Source of the DNA: Stenopsyche tienmushanensis
Taxonomy: Eukaryota; Arthropoda; Insecta; Trichoptera; Stenopsychidae
Assembly: GCA_008973525.1 (NCBI GenBank)
Contig: WACJ01000261.1
Span: 248,001-312,000, forward strand
DNA: 64,000 bases
Reading direction: 5' to 3'
Shown piece after piece: positions 1-11,811 of this stretch. The position numbers and the translations under genes are program-made. Numbering within the stretch: the first letter of the stretch is position 1; each line of letters opens with the position of its first letter. The notes under the pieces were generated by a model. It searched no databases. It had not been told where the DNA came from and was given only the letters and a program-made list of their open reading frames with translations.

Positions 1-1208
1 AAAAGTAATAAAGCTTGAATTTAAAAATGTATTCATAGATGCTCAAGTGTTAATACATTCTCATTGCAACCATTGTATGACATTTTATCACTTTTATTTA
101 TATAGAGAGTGAAAGTTTCGCCAAACAAACGTTTAAGGTCTGAACCGTGTGCGGACGATAATAAATGAATTAACAACCATATGTTACTTGATGTCAACAC
201 CATAACAATGTTTGCAATGCTGATCTGAAAAATCCACATATAAATGTTAAAACATAATTTCTTAGCACCATTTTGTATAAATTATTACAATCAGCAGCTG
301 GATGAATTTGTGGTTTTTCCTCTTTTCGGCGGTGTAGTTGATTGATTTTTCAATACAAATTCACAATTAGCTTTGATATTGAAGATAGAAAACATCCGCT
401 GGGAGTGTCCATACCTTTTTCGAAGACCTTTAACATCGTCACGACAATGCCGACTTGCATCGCAAATGTTGTCCTCGAATTTTTTGACCTATACAGAACT
501 AAAGGTTTCCTTCGCACATCGCATGGCCATGATTCGATCATGAAGCTTATTCAATCCGAATTTTTAAAAAAGCTAACCGCATAAGCGTTTATCTGATTTT
601 TGAACAAATATGCAAAAGCGCGCATGACGAAACAATAGTCCAAAACACATCCAGAAGGCAAAAATTTCACCATTGTACTAGTTTTAATCACGTTATATAT
701 GCAAATTGTCGCAATTAATTACGCTTTTAGACTCGAAACCCATCCAGCTCTTCGCCTTATGTAATTAATTGCATAAAAATGTTAATCCCATCGATAAAAC
801 GCGCCGTTGAAGAAGCGCTGATCTGAATATACAAGATTTGTGCAATCAGTTGCCAAATGTAATAAGCTTTTAATTATCACCGTCATAATCATCGGAACCG
901 TTTATGTATTACGTTACAAAAAATATTGAGCGCTCAATATATTGCGCAATGTCTTCTGCCGATGAAGAATTAGGCTCATCGTAATTAAGCCGACCATAGG
1001 TATTAATAACGATCAGCGTCTTGGACGCAGATTGTCTATTGTAGTACCTATTGGCCTATACGTAGTGCATATTGCCTTTTAACAAAGCTTAGGAATGCAT
1101 ATTGAGATTTTAATGATCCATCATATCGGATGAATTTATGCATTCGCCTGTGTGTCGGTTACGATTTACTATACTATATAAAATGCATTTTTAAATCATA
1201 ATAAATAT
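1..1208. other. Intergenic DNA, no gene seen
   Basis: AT-rich with only short frames. The longest, 80 codons at 342-584, shows no domain. Confidence 0.5.
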
Positions 1209-1312
1209 CAGGGTTTCGAAATGGAACCGAATAAATAACCGGTAAAACCTTTGTTTTTGCCGGAACTGAACCGATTTGAAAATATCGGTTTTATCGATTT
1301 TGTACAGTAACT
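1209..1312. repeat. CCGGTT/AACCGAA-rich repeat, left end
   Basis: Starts CAGGGTTTCGAAATGGAACC and contains several AACCGG/CCGGAACTGAACCG words. CAGGG with a TTCGAA start suggests a hAT-type terminus. Confidence 0.5.
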
Positions 1313-1378
1313 GGTGCGAAAGAAAGTTTCGTTACTATAATCTTTACTTTTTGTTCATTATCTCAATTGTCCTGTTAA

Positions 1379-1690
1379 CCCTTTAATTAGCGAGTTAATT
1401 TTAAATTGAGCTAAACATAGATGCTATATATCCACCATTTATCGTCCACACAAACCCACTTTTCTCTCAAGACCGCGCAGCGTAAGTCAAACTTATATAT
1501 CAATAAATGAACCTTAACACTGTCGATATCACACAATATTCATTAATTTCTTCATTCATTCAATAGTTTCAAATATACTTTTTTTACCATGGAAAGAATT
1601 AAATGAGCGCTTGTCTCCTATTCACTAATCTCCCCAATCCAATATGCGAAAATACTCTTTCTACATCACTCAGTTGAACTCAGCAAATGA
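1379..1690. mobile_element. piggyBac-type MITE, one good end
   Basis: TTAA at 1375-1378 is followed by CCCTTTAATTAGCGAGTTAA, then AAACATAGATGC and CGCGCAGCG. The far side retains ATATGCGAAAATACTCTTTC near 1643 and then decays. TTAA plus CCC ends are the piggyBac signature. There is no coding sequence. Confidence 0.7.
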
Positions 1691-2339
1691 TAAAAAATGT
1701 TTCCCTGGCGAAAAATATCATTTCGAAGGTTGTATCAACATATCAATTGATAGGTGATTTTAGAGAAGATACAAATTAACACATACATATCAAATTAAAT
1801 TATTTTAAACATCTTGCAAGCTCGAGAATAGGAAGACTCTCTCCAGATTTTTTAAGTGGCTCTTTTCAGTACCTTTTTCATCGGATCATTGTCAAGCATT
1901 TTAATGTGGTCTTTCATATCGTATCCACGGATCCTGTAAATTTGAGCCTAAAATGAGTGAATTCCTTAATTGCGGACTCATCTACAGATACGAAAGTGTC
2001 TCTTTAAAAACGAATTTTTAATATGAAAGTTTTGGTTCAATTCCAGACTGTGAAAAAAAATATTGTGCTAATTAATTTGATCGATCGATTTCGGTTCATT
2101 TTGATTTTTTAGATCTGAAAATGTAAACACAGATATAGTTCTAAATATTTTTTGGATGAAAATACGATTGGCTAAAATCTTGATTTTATTATGATAGAAT
2201 AATCTCAACTGCTATCCCACTGGGGAGTCCCAGCGGGAAAAATACGTTTTCCCGTGGCCAAGACCTATATATTTATTGTCTCCAAACTGGAACTAAGTAT
2301 GCTAGAAAATAAGCGTTTAATACAAATAAAGACATTATA

Positions 2340-2440
2340 AAAAGTCAAAAAATAGTTCCTAACCGAAAACATTTTTATTTTTTAAAAACGAAAACTATAA
2401 CCAAACCGATAACCAAGACCGTAAAAAAAGGGCTCGTCCT
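2340..2440. repeat. AACCGAAAAC-rich repeat fragment
   Basis: CCTAACCGAAAACATT, ATAACCAAACCGATAACC and AAGACCGT: a decayed member of the same family. Confidence 0.4.
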
Positions 2441-2881
2441 AGTTGATACGATTTCAAACCTGTTAGTAATTTAAAAGAAATTTAAAAAAATATTCTAAAT
2501 TAGTAAAGATGTCGCTATAGTTTCTACCTCAAAGAAAAAAATGGCGATTGTTTAAAAATATTATTTTAGCCTTATTTTTTCAGATTTTTTTTTTCAAATA
2601 GTTAGAAATAATATTTTGATATAAATCTGGTAGGAACAATAGGAAATTGCATAGAAAATATGTGTACCAAATGTGAAGTAAATCAATTAATTAGCACTTG
2701 AAATAACATGTCAACCGTGCTAAAAAATGTAGTGTCCCACTCACTAAAATAGCTACAACTCCGTAAATAATTGGAATTTTAGAAATATCTTTTGAGAATA
2801 TACCTTTTAAAGGTTTAAACTTTAAAAAAATGCAAAGAAAAAGAAAAAAAATCATTTGTTTTAATACTAGAATAACCCCTT
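2430..2881. repeat. Interspersed DNA-transposon-like repeat (TATTCTAGTCTAGA ends), copy 1
   Basis: Contains the family landmarks ATCTGGTAGGAACAATAG, ACATGTCAACCGTGCTAAAA and ATAGCTACAACTCCGTAAAT, and closes with ACTAGAATAACCCCTT. The left end is weak. There is no coding frame. Confidence 0.65.
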
Positions 2882-3460
2882 GTCTATTAAAAAGGGACTT
2901 CTATATATAAAAATAATGATATCCTGATGATCGTAATAGATACAGTAGAAAGTAAAATATATACGGAGTTCTGTTATTTCTGATACATGATTAATTCATG
3001 ACTTCTATAGTGATACGAATCAGATTCGACTGATATTGTTGAAAATTTTCATCAATAAGTAAATCGAATGCAATTTAAAATTTGAGGATGGCGAAGAAAA
3101 TGAAGATGGAACTGTGTCACCTGAATTGATGAAGATTCGAATTTATCCATCCTGTAGCGGGGATGATATATTTTGCTAAAAAAAATCTTGAACTGTGTAT
3201 ATTTGAATATTTTTAAATTTGTAACTAAGCGATTTGGATTCGGTTGGGATCTTAAAATATCTTTTGTTGGGTTCTTTGTTACTGAAGAGTTTCTCTTTGG
3301 ATATTAATCACCATTAAGTTATCAAATCATAGTTTTATTTTATCTTCTTGCTTTTGGTTGCAAATATTGCATATTTCGGAAAATTAATATAACTTGAACA
3401 AGATCCTATTATATATATGTGTATCAGATTCTTAATCATCACTCAAATTCGTTGTAACTT

Positions 3461-3500
3461 AACCTCTTGATGAGTATGCACGCTAATGTAGTGTTTATCG
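3461..3500. repeat. piggyBac-type MITE end, subfamily 2
   Basis: TTAACCTCTTGATGAGTATG at about 3459 matches the left end of the element at 13930. No matching right end was found nearby. Confidence 0.4.
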
Positions 3501-4552
3501 CTCCATATCACTTTATTTTCAATGATATGCTTCTATTTCTAATAGAACATTATTATTTACTCTATAATTAAATACATATAAGAGCGTAAAGTACTTTTTA
3601 ACAATAAAGTTTGAGAACAACTGATGTAATTGAATACATTCATTTAAAAAAAGGCTTACTATTTATGTAAAGAGATATAAAATTATATTCAGTAAATATT
3701 CCAGAGCTTGGTTTTGTTGCTTAATTGAGTAATAGTTTGTTTGGTATAGAAAGTTAGTCAAATAAATATTATTTTTACATCAATTGGTGAACGTCTCGTT
3801 AATTAGCGTCGATTGATCAAATCTAATTTCTTCATCTCTCAGTTTTTGTCTAATTAACAGATCAATACCGTCACGACCTTTTTTGCTGAGATGCAGATTC
3901 GATATCATTTCACCGAGATCGAAATTAATTAATGTCGCATAAGAAAGTCCTCAAAATGTTATAATTCGTCCCTGAAGGCACAACAATGGAAAGACCCAAC
4001 TTTCTTCGCGGATGTCCGCCACAATTGCCAAACTGGTCGCCCCCATATACGCTTGACCCTATAATTGCGCCCGATGGAAGATTGGCCATCTCCAAGACGA
4101 TTATGCAAGACTCGTCTGGTGAAAAAAAGTGCATCATCACCGACGCACACGTTGCGTCATGCTACCAAAAGTGATAGCGCGGATTACACGCTCTATTTCT
4201 CCTCACGCGCTACGTTCACGCTTTTTTAGAAGTACTTACATTTCCTAGTGTCAGCTCTAGTCCAGAACGGAAAATTACATCATGTTCTTGGACCAATAGA
4301 GCGTGCCAGCTTTGCCCCGAAACTATCTGAAGACTTCCATCACGGCCATTTTGCTACGAAGCAACCAATACGTAGCCATCGATTCTTCGGTTCGACATTT
4401 TGCCAATAAACTACCAAAAATGATCTAAGCCCAAACGCCAAATAATTTATAGTGCAAGATAAAATAATTCACTAATTCAACCCAATCTTTTTAACATCTT
4501 CATATTACATAAAAGAAAGCAATTATGCAACCAATATAAGTTTTATTATACT
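3500..4552. other. Intergenic DNA, no gene seen
   Basis: A mildly GC-richer patch at 3970-4440 holds frames of about 60-70 codons on both strands. No family is recognised. Confidence 0.4.
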
Positions 4553-5079
4553 ACGAAAGTATTCAAGTTATAAAGAAAGAGTATTTTCGCACATTGAGTG
4601 CGGATATTAGTGAATCAAAGACAGAGACGACGAGTATCTAGCATCTCATCATACACTCGTACATCGTGCTGTAAAGATACCCCTACACGTCTACCGTGCT
4701 TCTATTTCTAATACAATATTTGAACGGTTTTTTTTTCATAAAGTACAAAGTAGAGATTCATCACATCAATATTAAACAGATGACAATACATACATAATAT
4801 AATGGAATTTATCTACAAGATATCTAATTGTTTGTGGTCTTCTTAGAATTAAATATATATTAGAAAGCCACTTAAATCAATTATATACTTAAAACTCATC
4901 CAGATACCAAAAGTTTTTCTATTTGAAACGCCATTATGGGACCCAATAATATCAACAGTGTTAAGGTTTATTTATTGATATACAAGCTTTATTCACGCTG
5001 CGTGATAAGTAGTGGACATACGTACATAACATCTATGTTTAACAGGATTTAAAATTAAATTACTAATCAAAGGGGCTAA
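4553..5079. mobile_element. piggyBac-type MITE, decayed ends
   Basis: Contains the internal family text GAGTATTTTCGCACATTGAG, CATCATACACTCGTACATCG and TACCCCTACACG, and ends with AACATCTATGTTTAA and ACTAATCAAAGGGGCTAA. The left terminal CCCGTTGAT has been lost. Confidence 0.7.
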
Positions 5080-5149
5080 TAATCGATACGCAATACCGAA
5101 AATACGTTTGGAAACGCATAGTTTTAATTAAAAACCATTAATATTATTC

Positions 5150-5300
5150 ATTACGGTTTTTGTTCCGGTTCACTTCCAAGCATTACATTTACCTCGGATC
5201 GGTTATAGTTTTCGTTCCGGAAAAAAAAACGATTTATTCGGTTTTCGGTTCAGATCTGAGTGATTCATTTTTGATTTATTTTTTAAAAATATTTTCAAAT
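5150..5300. repeat. CGGTTTTCGGTTC-rich repeat fragment
   Basis: TTACGGTTTTTGTTCCGGTT, CCTCGGATCGGTTATAG and TTCGGTTTTCGGTTCAGATC: the same family in reverse orientation. Confidence 0.5.
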
Positions 5301-5624
5301 TGTATTTTATAGCACAATTTAGAACACATTTTCCACCTTTTTAATAGTTATATCAAATTTATTCTCTTTTATTATTGATGATAACCAGTTTGGGTACATA
5401 GCAAATTTATATGAAATGATAAGCTAAACAAAATATTATATTTAGAATTTAGATTGATTACAATATTATTTAAAGTATTGATTTAATAGCTCAATTAATA
5501 GAACGAACAAACCTTAAAGATTACAGTATTGTCAGATAAATACAATCAAACAAATTCTGAATTATTATAAACAAATTCCAAACTCTGTTTTTCGTAAGAC
5601 GTGTATCGCATAAAAAATCCAATA

Positions 5625-5712
5625 TTTTCGAAGCGGTTCAGTTTTTGTTTTCGTTCCTTCAAAAATAACGGTTTTACCGGCTTTTGGTTCAGTTTCCGTT
5701 CGAATCCCTATG
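5625..5712. repeat. CGGTTTTCGGTTC-rich repeat, right end
   Basis: GCGGTTCAGTTTTTGTTTTC, TAACGGTTTTACCGGC and the terminal CGTTCGAATCCCTATG, the inverted counterpart of the CAGGGTTTCGAA end at 1209. Confidence 0.5.
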
Positions 5713-5989
5713 TAGAACCAAGAAGAAGACTGGAAAATAAACATAAATGTTATGATATGGAATTGCTTTTGGAGGTAAAAAGACTGGAGATTTAATAAAA
5801 ATAAACATAAAATTAAATAATGTTTTTTAAAAATACTACTAAGAAAACACATTACCTTTTAAGTGAATTTTCATATTTAAACATAAAAAAGATTCCAAAC
5901 GCGTTCCAATACTTTGTATTGTTGCGTGAACCAATTTTTTCTGTCGTCGACAGTTTGGTCGGCTTTAAGCTGGTTATACTTTTGATGAT

Positions 5990-6200
5990 TAAGACTCGCC
6001 CGGGATGAAACGGTACGAGCCTTGGGACGAGGACGACGTACATTTTGGTCCCGCGACAGATCGCCACCTCGGATGGTGGCCACTTGCCTCGCGATCTTCG
6101 CCAGTTTGTGACATAGAAGGCTATAATTTGGTATCCCTAATCCTTCCTTGGAGCTCTCCTTTTTCGTCACTTGACATATCCTCGACGATTAAAGAACCCG
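5990..6200. other. GC-balanced block, no gene recognised
   Basis: GACTCGCCCGGGATGAAACG, GACGAGGACGACGTAC and CACCTCGGATGGTGGCC form a composition island. Frames of 87 (plus) and 97 (minus) codons cross it without resemblance to known proteins. Confidence 0.25.
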
Positions 6201-6391
6201 CCCCCAGCCGTTGTTTTTTTCCTAAAAATCTCATCAAAATCAAGAAAACTAGAGAAATTTTAATTTAAATAATTAAAATACATACAATATACTATCTGTA
6301 TTATGTGTTCTATGCATCACGTAATTCAAGGCATTTAAGAAATTCATATTAATCTTTTAAAATACACGGTTTAACTTTTACGTGGCATGTA

Positions 6392-6622
6392 CACGGTGCG
6401 GCAGGGAAACTTCCTTGTTTAAAATGCGCGCCCTAAAATTATAGTTATTCTGAGAAGATTGAGGTGGCATTTATTCGAAATAACGGAATCTAAAGTTTTT
6501 TTTATGTAAGTTTAGTAACGATCATGCAGTACACTGTGTTTAAATGTCTCTATGTAACACAAAATAAATGACATCTCTCATACTGTTTGTTAAATAAGGT
6601 AGTTTCCCTGCCGCACCCCGTG
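6392..6622. mobile_element. GTGCGGCAGGGAAA-family MITE, copy 1
   Basis: Inverted ends CACGGTGCGGCAGGGAAAC and GTTTCCCTGCCGCACCCCGTG (complement, 2-bp indel). The subterminal TTGTTTAAAATGCGCGCCCT is also shared. A TA precedes the left end. It is 231 bp with no coding sequence. Confidence 0.75.
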
Positions 6623-6659
6623 AAAATCGCGTTTAAAATACCAATCTTCAATTAAAAAA

Positions 6660-6735
6660 CCAACCCGTTATCTGCTCCCAAAGAGCCCCAAACCTAAATT
6701 GCTCTGACCTCTCAAGTACTAAATCCGCCACTATT
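6660..6735. repeat. hAT end (CAGTGGCGGATTTAG type)
   Basis: Closes with TACTAAATCCGCCACT, the complement of a common hAT terminus. A left-type CAGTGGCGGTATTAGGACAG lies alone at 43759. Confidence 0.4.
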
Positions 6736-6765
6736 ATAATTGTTGTAATTATGTTATATTAAAAA

Positions 6766-7158
6766 GTATTCTAATCTAGAGGAACAAATTTAGCATTTTT
6801 TTTTACCAAATATATTAGTGATATTTTCAGAATATAAAAAAATGAACTAAAAAAGTTACCTACTTCAGAGAAAAATAATTTCGCAAAATGGCGAATGTTT
6901 TTTAAAAAATATTTTTTTAATATCTTATTTTCATTTTCATATTTTAAAACTTTTTTTTAAAATAGTTATAAATACGATTTTAACATAATTTTGGTAGGAA
7001 CAATAGAAAATTATATAAAAAAGATTTTTATTAAATTTGAAGTAAATCTCTTGATTAAAACTTGGGATATCATGTCAACCGTGCTAAAAAGTAGTGGTTA
7101 GGATATATTTTTAAAAAATAAAATCAGTTTTTCTCACAATTCTAGACTAGAATACGCC
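6766..7158. repeat. TATTCTAGTCTAGA repeat, copy 2 with both ends
   Basis: The left end GTATTCTAATCTAGA and the right end TCTAGACTAGAATACGCCC are inverted repeats, which identifies the family as a DNA transposon derivative. Internal TTGGTAGGAACAATAG and TCATGTCAACCGTGCTAAAA match copy 1. Confidence 0.7.
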
Positions 7159-7159
7159 C

Positions 7160-8400
7160 TTAAGATACATACGACAATTTTTAAGAGTTTGAGAAAAAAT
7201 ATCATATTGAGAAGCAATGATTTAAACCGGAAATATAAAAATCGTTATTTGCTCTTGTGTGTTGTTTCCTTGGAGGTGACTCGTGAATTGCTGTCATGTA
7301 ATCTAATGTCAACGAATATGATAAATAATTTAATATTCAGGTGCAAATAAGAGATATGGATTTGACGATAATATTTGCCGTTACCATATGATCACACTCG
7401 GCTCTAAATGACTATACGTAAAATAAGCTGGAGTATTGTATTTTTTTATTTAAAATATTGTCTTTCCATTTCATTTTGTTAAAATCCAGGTCTTTTGATG
7501 CTTATTGAGTCTTTAAATTATTAAAGCCGTTTCTTTGATTTTTAAGTATGATTTTGTTCGTCTTAAAAGTGCAATGTTATGAAAATATTTGATTTTGATT
7601 ATATAAATACGAGATTATTAAATGTGCTTCAACTCGTATTTAATGAATGCTTGTAATATAAAATTTACATAAGTCAACGAAATAATTTATGAAAATCTCC
7701 CTATTGTATTCGAAGCAACGTCCTAATCGCAAATCACGATTTCTTCACTTGTCCATATACAAAATTAACGATCGACGGGCTAGATCTTCGGTTGAATGCC
7801 CCAAAAAAATACTCTGGGTTATTATACATTTTTATTGTAATTTTACGCGATATTTGTCAACGATCGATCGATTGGCCAATTTTTTTGGGGGCAAGATCCC
7901 AAAGATTCGTGTGCGTTTTACAAGAAAGCTAAAAATTGCTTGCACAATTGTCCAAAAGACTGTGAATTTAGTAACGATCCGTGGGGCTCTCGGAATGGCA
8001 TTGTGCAAGTCTCTCTCTAGCTCTTTGCACAATCTTTGATAAAAATCGTAAAATTATTCCATTTTTGGAGGCTTTTCCTGGTTTTGCGAGACTCGCAGCT
8101 TGGGCAATGCGTGCGACTAGAATTTTCATTTCACATATGAAAATATAATTTATTTGACAAATTAATATTAAATTATTAATGAGGTTTTCTGCAACGGGTC
8201 AACCTGCAACCACTGAATATTCGATAACTGATGTCAAAATTGCCAATAATATCGGCCGTTGCGAAATAAAATGTAAAGTTATACAAAGTTCAAACATCCC
8301 ATACCTCATTAAACTATTCTCAATCGGCAAGTTTTTGGTATCCAAACCAATACGAATGAAATCTTATTATAACTAAATTAATATGGGATTAGCTGTCAAT
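7160..8400. other. Intergenic DNA, no gene seen
   Basis: Contains a 116-codon plus-strand frame (7689-8039) whose product is basic and shows no domain. No repeat partner in the window. Confidence 0.4.
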
Positions 8401-8401
8401 A

Positions 8402-8554
8402 CAATCAACCCTCTTATAGCGTCCACTTAATTTGCAGCGAGTTTTACACATGCAACGAGTAAAATACGTAAGGTATTGTATGGGTGCTTAATTTTCTATA
8501 GCGTTTTGCTTCCATAGCATGTTCTCTATCTCGAGACCAAAGAAGGGTTAATTG
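8402..8554. mobile_element. TA-flanked palindromic MITE (CAATCAACCC family), copy 1
   Basis: Flanked by TA on both sides. Starts CAATCAACCCTCTTATAGCG and ends AAGAAGGGTTAATTG. TA duplications and pogo-like ends place it among Tc1/mariner-mobilised MITEs. Confidence 0.75.
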
Positions 8555-8889
8555 TAGTAGGTAATGGAAGACTTTGTTGTGATCTATTATTTCGGTCCGG
8601 ATATTCATGAGTTCCAAGCAGATATTATCATAAACTGTGCGAACTTATCTATAAAAAAGAAGATGAAAAGCTTTTAATTCATGAATAGCATAAAGTTATT
8701 GGAATAAGTGAATTTCTATCCATTTAAAACTTATGAATGAACTTTTCATTGTCATTTTTTAAAAACCAAAAATCAAAACAAACTTGTTACAAGATGAACG
8801 ACTCGAAATATTATTTCTTAAAATCTGTATTTTTTTGTGTTCACAAATAAAATTGGTACCTGAATATTCCATTTAAATTAAAGAAATCG

Positions 8890-9010
8890 CACAAAAAAGC
8901 TATGACTTATATAAAAAGTGATGATGCGTTCCATGAATTTTAAATTCGCATAACTTTGAAACAGCTTTATAAATTATATCCAAAATTGCACAAAAAGAGG
9001 TTTTAGTCTA
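8890..9010. repeat. 120-bp interspersed repeat, copy 1
   Basis: AAAAAAGCTATGACTTATAT, ATGCGTTCCATGAATTTTAA and CGCATAACTTTGAAACAG recur at 37.3 kb in the same order. The class is unknown. Confidence 0.6.
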
Positions 9011-9029
9011 TGCATATTGTTTTAATTAA

Positions 9030-9637
9030 CTCTCTGATTAGTAAATTAGTTTTAAATTGAGTTAAACATAGACGCTATATTCGTATGTCCACACAAATCA
9101 ATTTTTCTCTCAGGACCGCGCAGCGTGAACGAAAATTGTATATCACCAAACGAACTATGACACTGTCGATAGCACACAATATTCGTTCATTTCTTTGCGT
9201 AAACATAAACAATACACAAGTGTATCTTCACTTTTAGTAACAAAATAATGCATTTGTCGATACAATAAGCATTTCAAATAGAATCACTTTTGTTACCAAG
9301 CTGAGTTTTAAACGTATAGTTGATTTATGTGGCTTTCTACTATTTATTATGATTCTAAGAAGACTCCATACCTGATGGTTTTCAACCGTATACGGAAAAA
9401 TCCAATTATCATTTTAATGTTTATTTTGTCGTATTAAAGAGAACATAAATGTAATAATTGAATAAATAATGATATTGTATTAGAAATGAAATTGCCATCG
9501 ACGTACGAGTGTATGATGATATACAAGACACCCCTCTCTGTCTACGATTCACTAATCTCTGCATTCAATATGCGAAAATACTATGTTTTTATCCGTTGAG
9601 TCCGTTCGCAGCATATGCGAGATTCCTCATCAACGTC
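9030..9637. mobile_element. piggyBac-type MITE, full length
   Basis: The best-preserved unbroken copy. TTAA lies on both sides (9026-9029 and 9638-9641). The left end is CTCTCTGATTAGTAAATTAG. The right side carries TTGAGTCCGTTCGCAGCATA and CTCATCAACG. The internal text matches the copies at 1.4, 4.6, 36 and 58.3 kb. It is about 608 bp long with no coding capacity. Confidence 0.75.
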
Positions 9638-10154
9638 TTAAAAGCAAAGTTTTTCCTATGGCAATGAACCAATTTTAAATGCAGGTTAACTTATTTTATC
9701 TTTGTAAAGAAATCCCGATTTATTCCAAGCATTGACAGCACATCATTAGTACAGATGCCGAGATGTTGATTCCTAGACAAATCCTCTTTTTTGGAAAGGC
9801 AGTTTACCTAATTGTATAATGGCTAGCAAAGCAAAAGTCTATACAAAGGTCTTATGAAACATCCAATTGCGGTTCAGTTCTTCTTGTTTAACAATATGTC
9901 AAGCAACGTGATAAATAGCTTACTGGAAAGAACTTCCAGTATCAAGACGTTGTTATTTCAACTGCTGTTCTCTTCTTTTAAATATTTTTTTTCTTTTCAA
10001 CATCTTTCTATCTCTTTTTCACTAAAATCAATCATTGCAACTTTTCATACAATAGATATTCTTCTTCTTTTTATCATTATCATCATTCATAAACAGTCCC
10101 CTGCAGGACTAGGGCTTCTTCAATATCTATTCATGTATCATACATGATACAGGT

Positions 10155-10738
10155 GAAATGGACACACTCGTCGAAGGTATTGTCATCAGATATTTAAATG
10201 CTAGTTCGAGTTGATGACCGCGTGAGCCCCCATTTTCGTATAACACCATCAATGTGACTGATAAAATTCCTATCTGCTGAGATACAGGCCAAAACTCGCA
10301 AAATTCCCAATTTCCCGACAAATTATTTATTTCCGTCGCTGCAAATAAATAATTATATACTATAATACTTTGATGTGATTCGTAATTATATTACGGAGGA
10401 ACACAAAAATTTTGAAGCCCGTATCTATTATATTTCATATCGATATTCCCACTGTTAGAGCGGAGGTGTAGTAAATACATCACCGGTAGGGAAAGATTAA
10501 TATAACAATTTGAAAAACATGTATGTACTGTATATATGTATACATAGATTAGACAGTTACTGCACCTAGGCTCGCCAATTACTAGTTACGCCACTATTTC
10601 CAAGCGTCCAGATTTCAGCGGAAATTTCTCGATTTAGTAGTCTTCATCTTGCTGGTGAGGTGTACGATTTCTGTTAAATAAAATTTTCAATCCGGAATGT
10701 TTCGGGATTACGTTTACTAGTCCCGGGATTCATGAGCA
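10155..10738 (-). mobile_element. hAT relic with C-terminal transposase coding end, copy 1
   Basis: The minus strand near 10150-10260 encodes LMVLYENGGS then QLELAFKYLMTIPSTSVS, the start of the hAT C-terminal dimerisation domain. The remaining 450 bp are non-coding and nearly identical in order to the copy at 34.0-34.7 kb. The far end is CTAGTCCCGGGATTCATG. An internal TAGTTACGCCACT resembles another hAT end (CAGTGGCGTAACTA). Confidence 0.7.
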
Positions 10739-10742
10739 CCTA

Positions 10743-10795
10743 AACGGTTACGGTTACGATTTTCCTTTCGGAAAAATAACGGTTTTTATCGTCTA
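10743..10795. repeat. CGGTTACGGTTACG repeat fragment
   Basis: AACGGTTACGGTTACGATTT and GAAAAATAACGGTTTTTATC immediately follow the hAT relic at 10.15-10.74 kb. Confidence 0.45.
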
Positions 10796-11807
10796 TATAT
10801 TCATATTTTTAATATTATAAATACAAATACGTCTGTAATATTTTTGTTTAATAAAACAATCCTTTTTTTGTTTTTAGGCATGCCAATTTATTTTTATAAT
10901 ATTTTTTTTAGAATACTTGACGTTTGCAATATCCAGGGCAGTTTTCACCTAAATAAAGATCGACCATTGATCATCTATTTTAAGCTGCATGCGTTTGGGT
11001 GTTTAGATAATGCGCCGATTTTCTAAATTTTCCCACCACAAATCGTTATCAAAATCATGAATTGTCGATATTCTAAAGCGTTTTGTTTACACCGTGTAAA
11101 TAATGTAACTGTAAAATTGCTAGAAATGAAAATATTTACTCTAACGGATAAAAAACGAACGTTAATCATAGCACGTGTCGCAATAAAATTTTAGGACAAT
11201 GAAAAAAATGTAAATACAGCACTATCAGCGTTTGTCCCATTTTTAAAAAGCGTCTATGCAATCAATAATTAATATTAGAATCGATAAACACATCGATTGC
11301 GACATCGACATTTTCCAACTTGTCGAATTTGGCTTCTAGGAAGCGATGAAAAGATGCGATAACGACACAGGAACATCTGAAAGAAGCCACCGACATGCTG
11401 AATGTTTATACACGTATTTATAACACGATAGTCGAAATCTAGGTAAGACCTCACAGAAAACTGGCCCAGTCCACTAGGTGACAAGAAGGTTGTTTATATT
11501 TGTGATAGAATACTATGCCAGAAACTACAATTTAGTACAACAGGGTCGCAGCGCGCTTCTATTATCATCATTTTCGTTATCACTCGACGAATCATCGAAT
11601 AACATAGTGATTTATCGATAATTCTTATTAACTATCGATACTATCCATTGCTGATAGGCTCGGCGTTAAGGCACGCCACTTCAACCTAAATAAAATATTG
11701 CCCGCATTCAAAGAGTTATATTGATACAAATATATTTAAAAATAGTCAATTTGCCTTTAATTATTTAATAATCGATTCGTTCATTTACATTAAAATTTAA
11801 ATACATT
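10796..11807. other. Intergenic DNA, no gene seen
   Basis: AT-rich, with tcgata-rich text near 11270-11640. No frame above 70 codons and no repeat partner identified. Confidence 0.4.
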
Positions 11808-11811
11808 TAAC

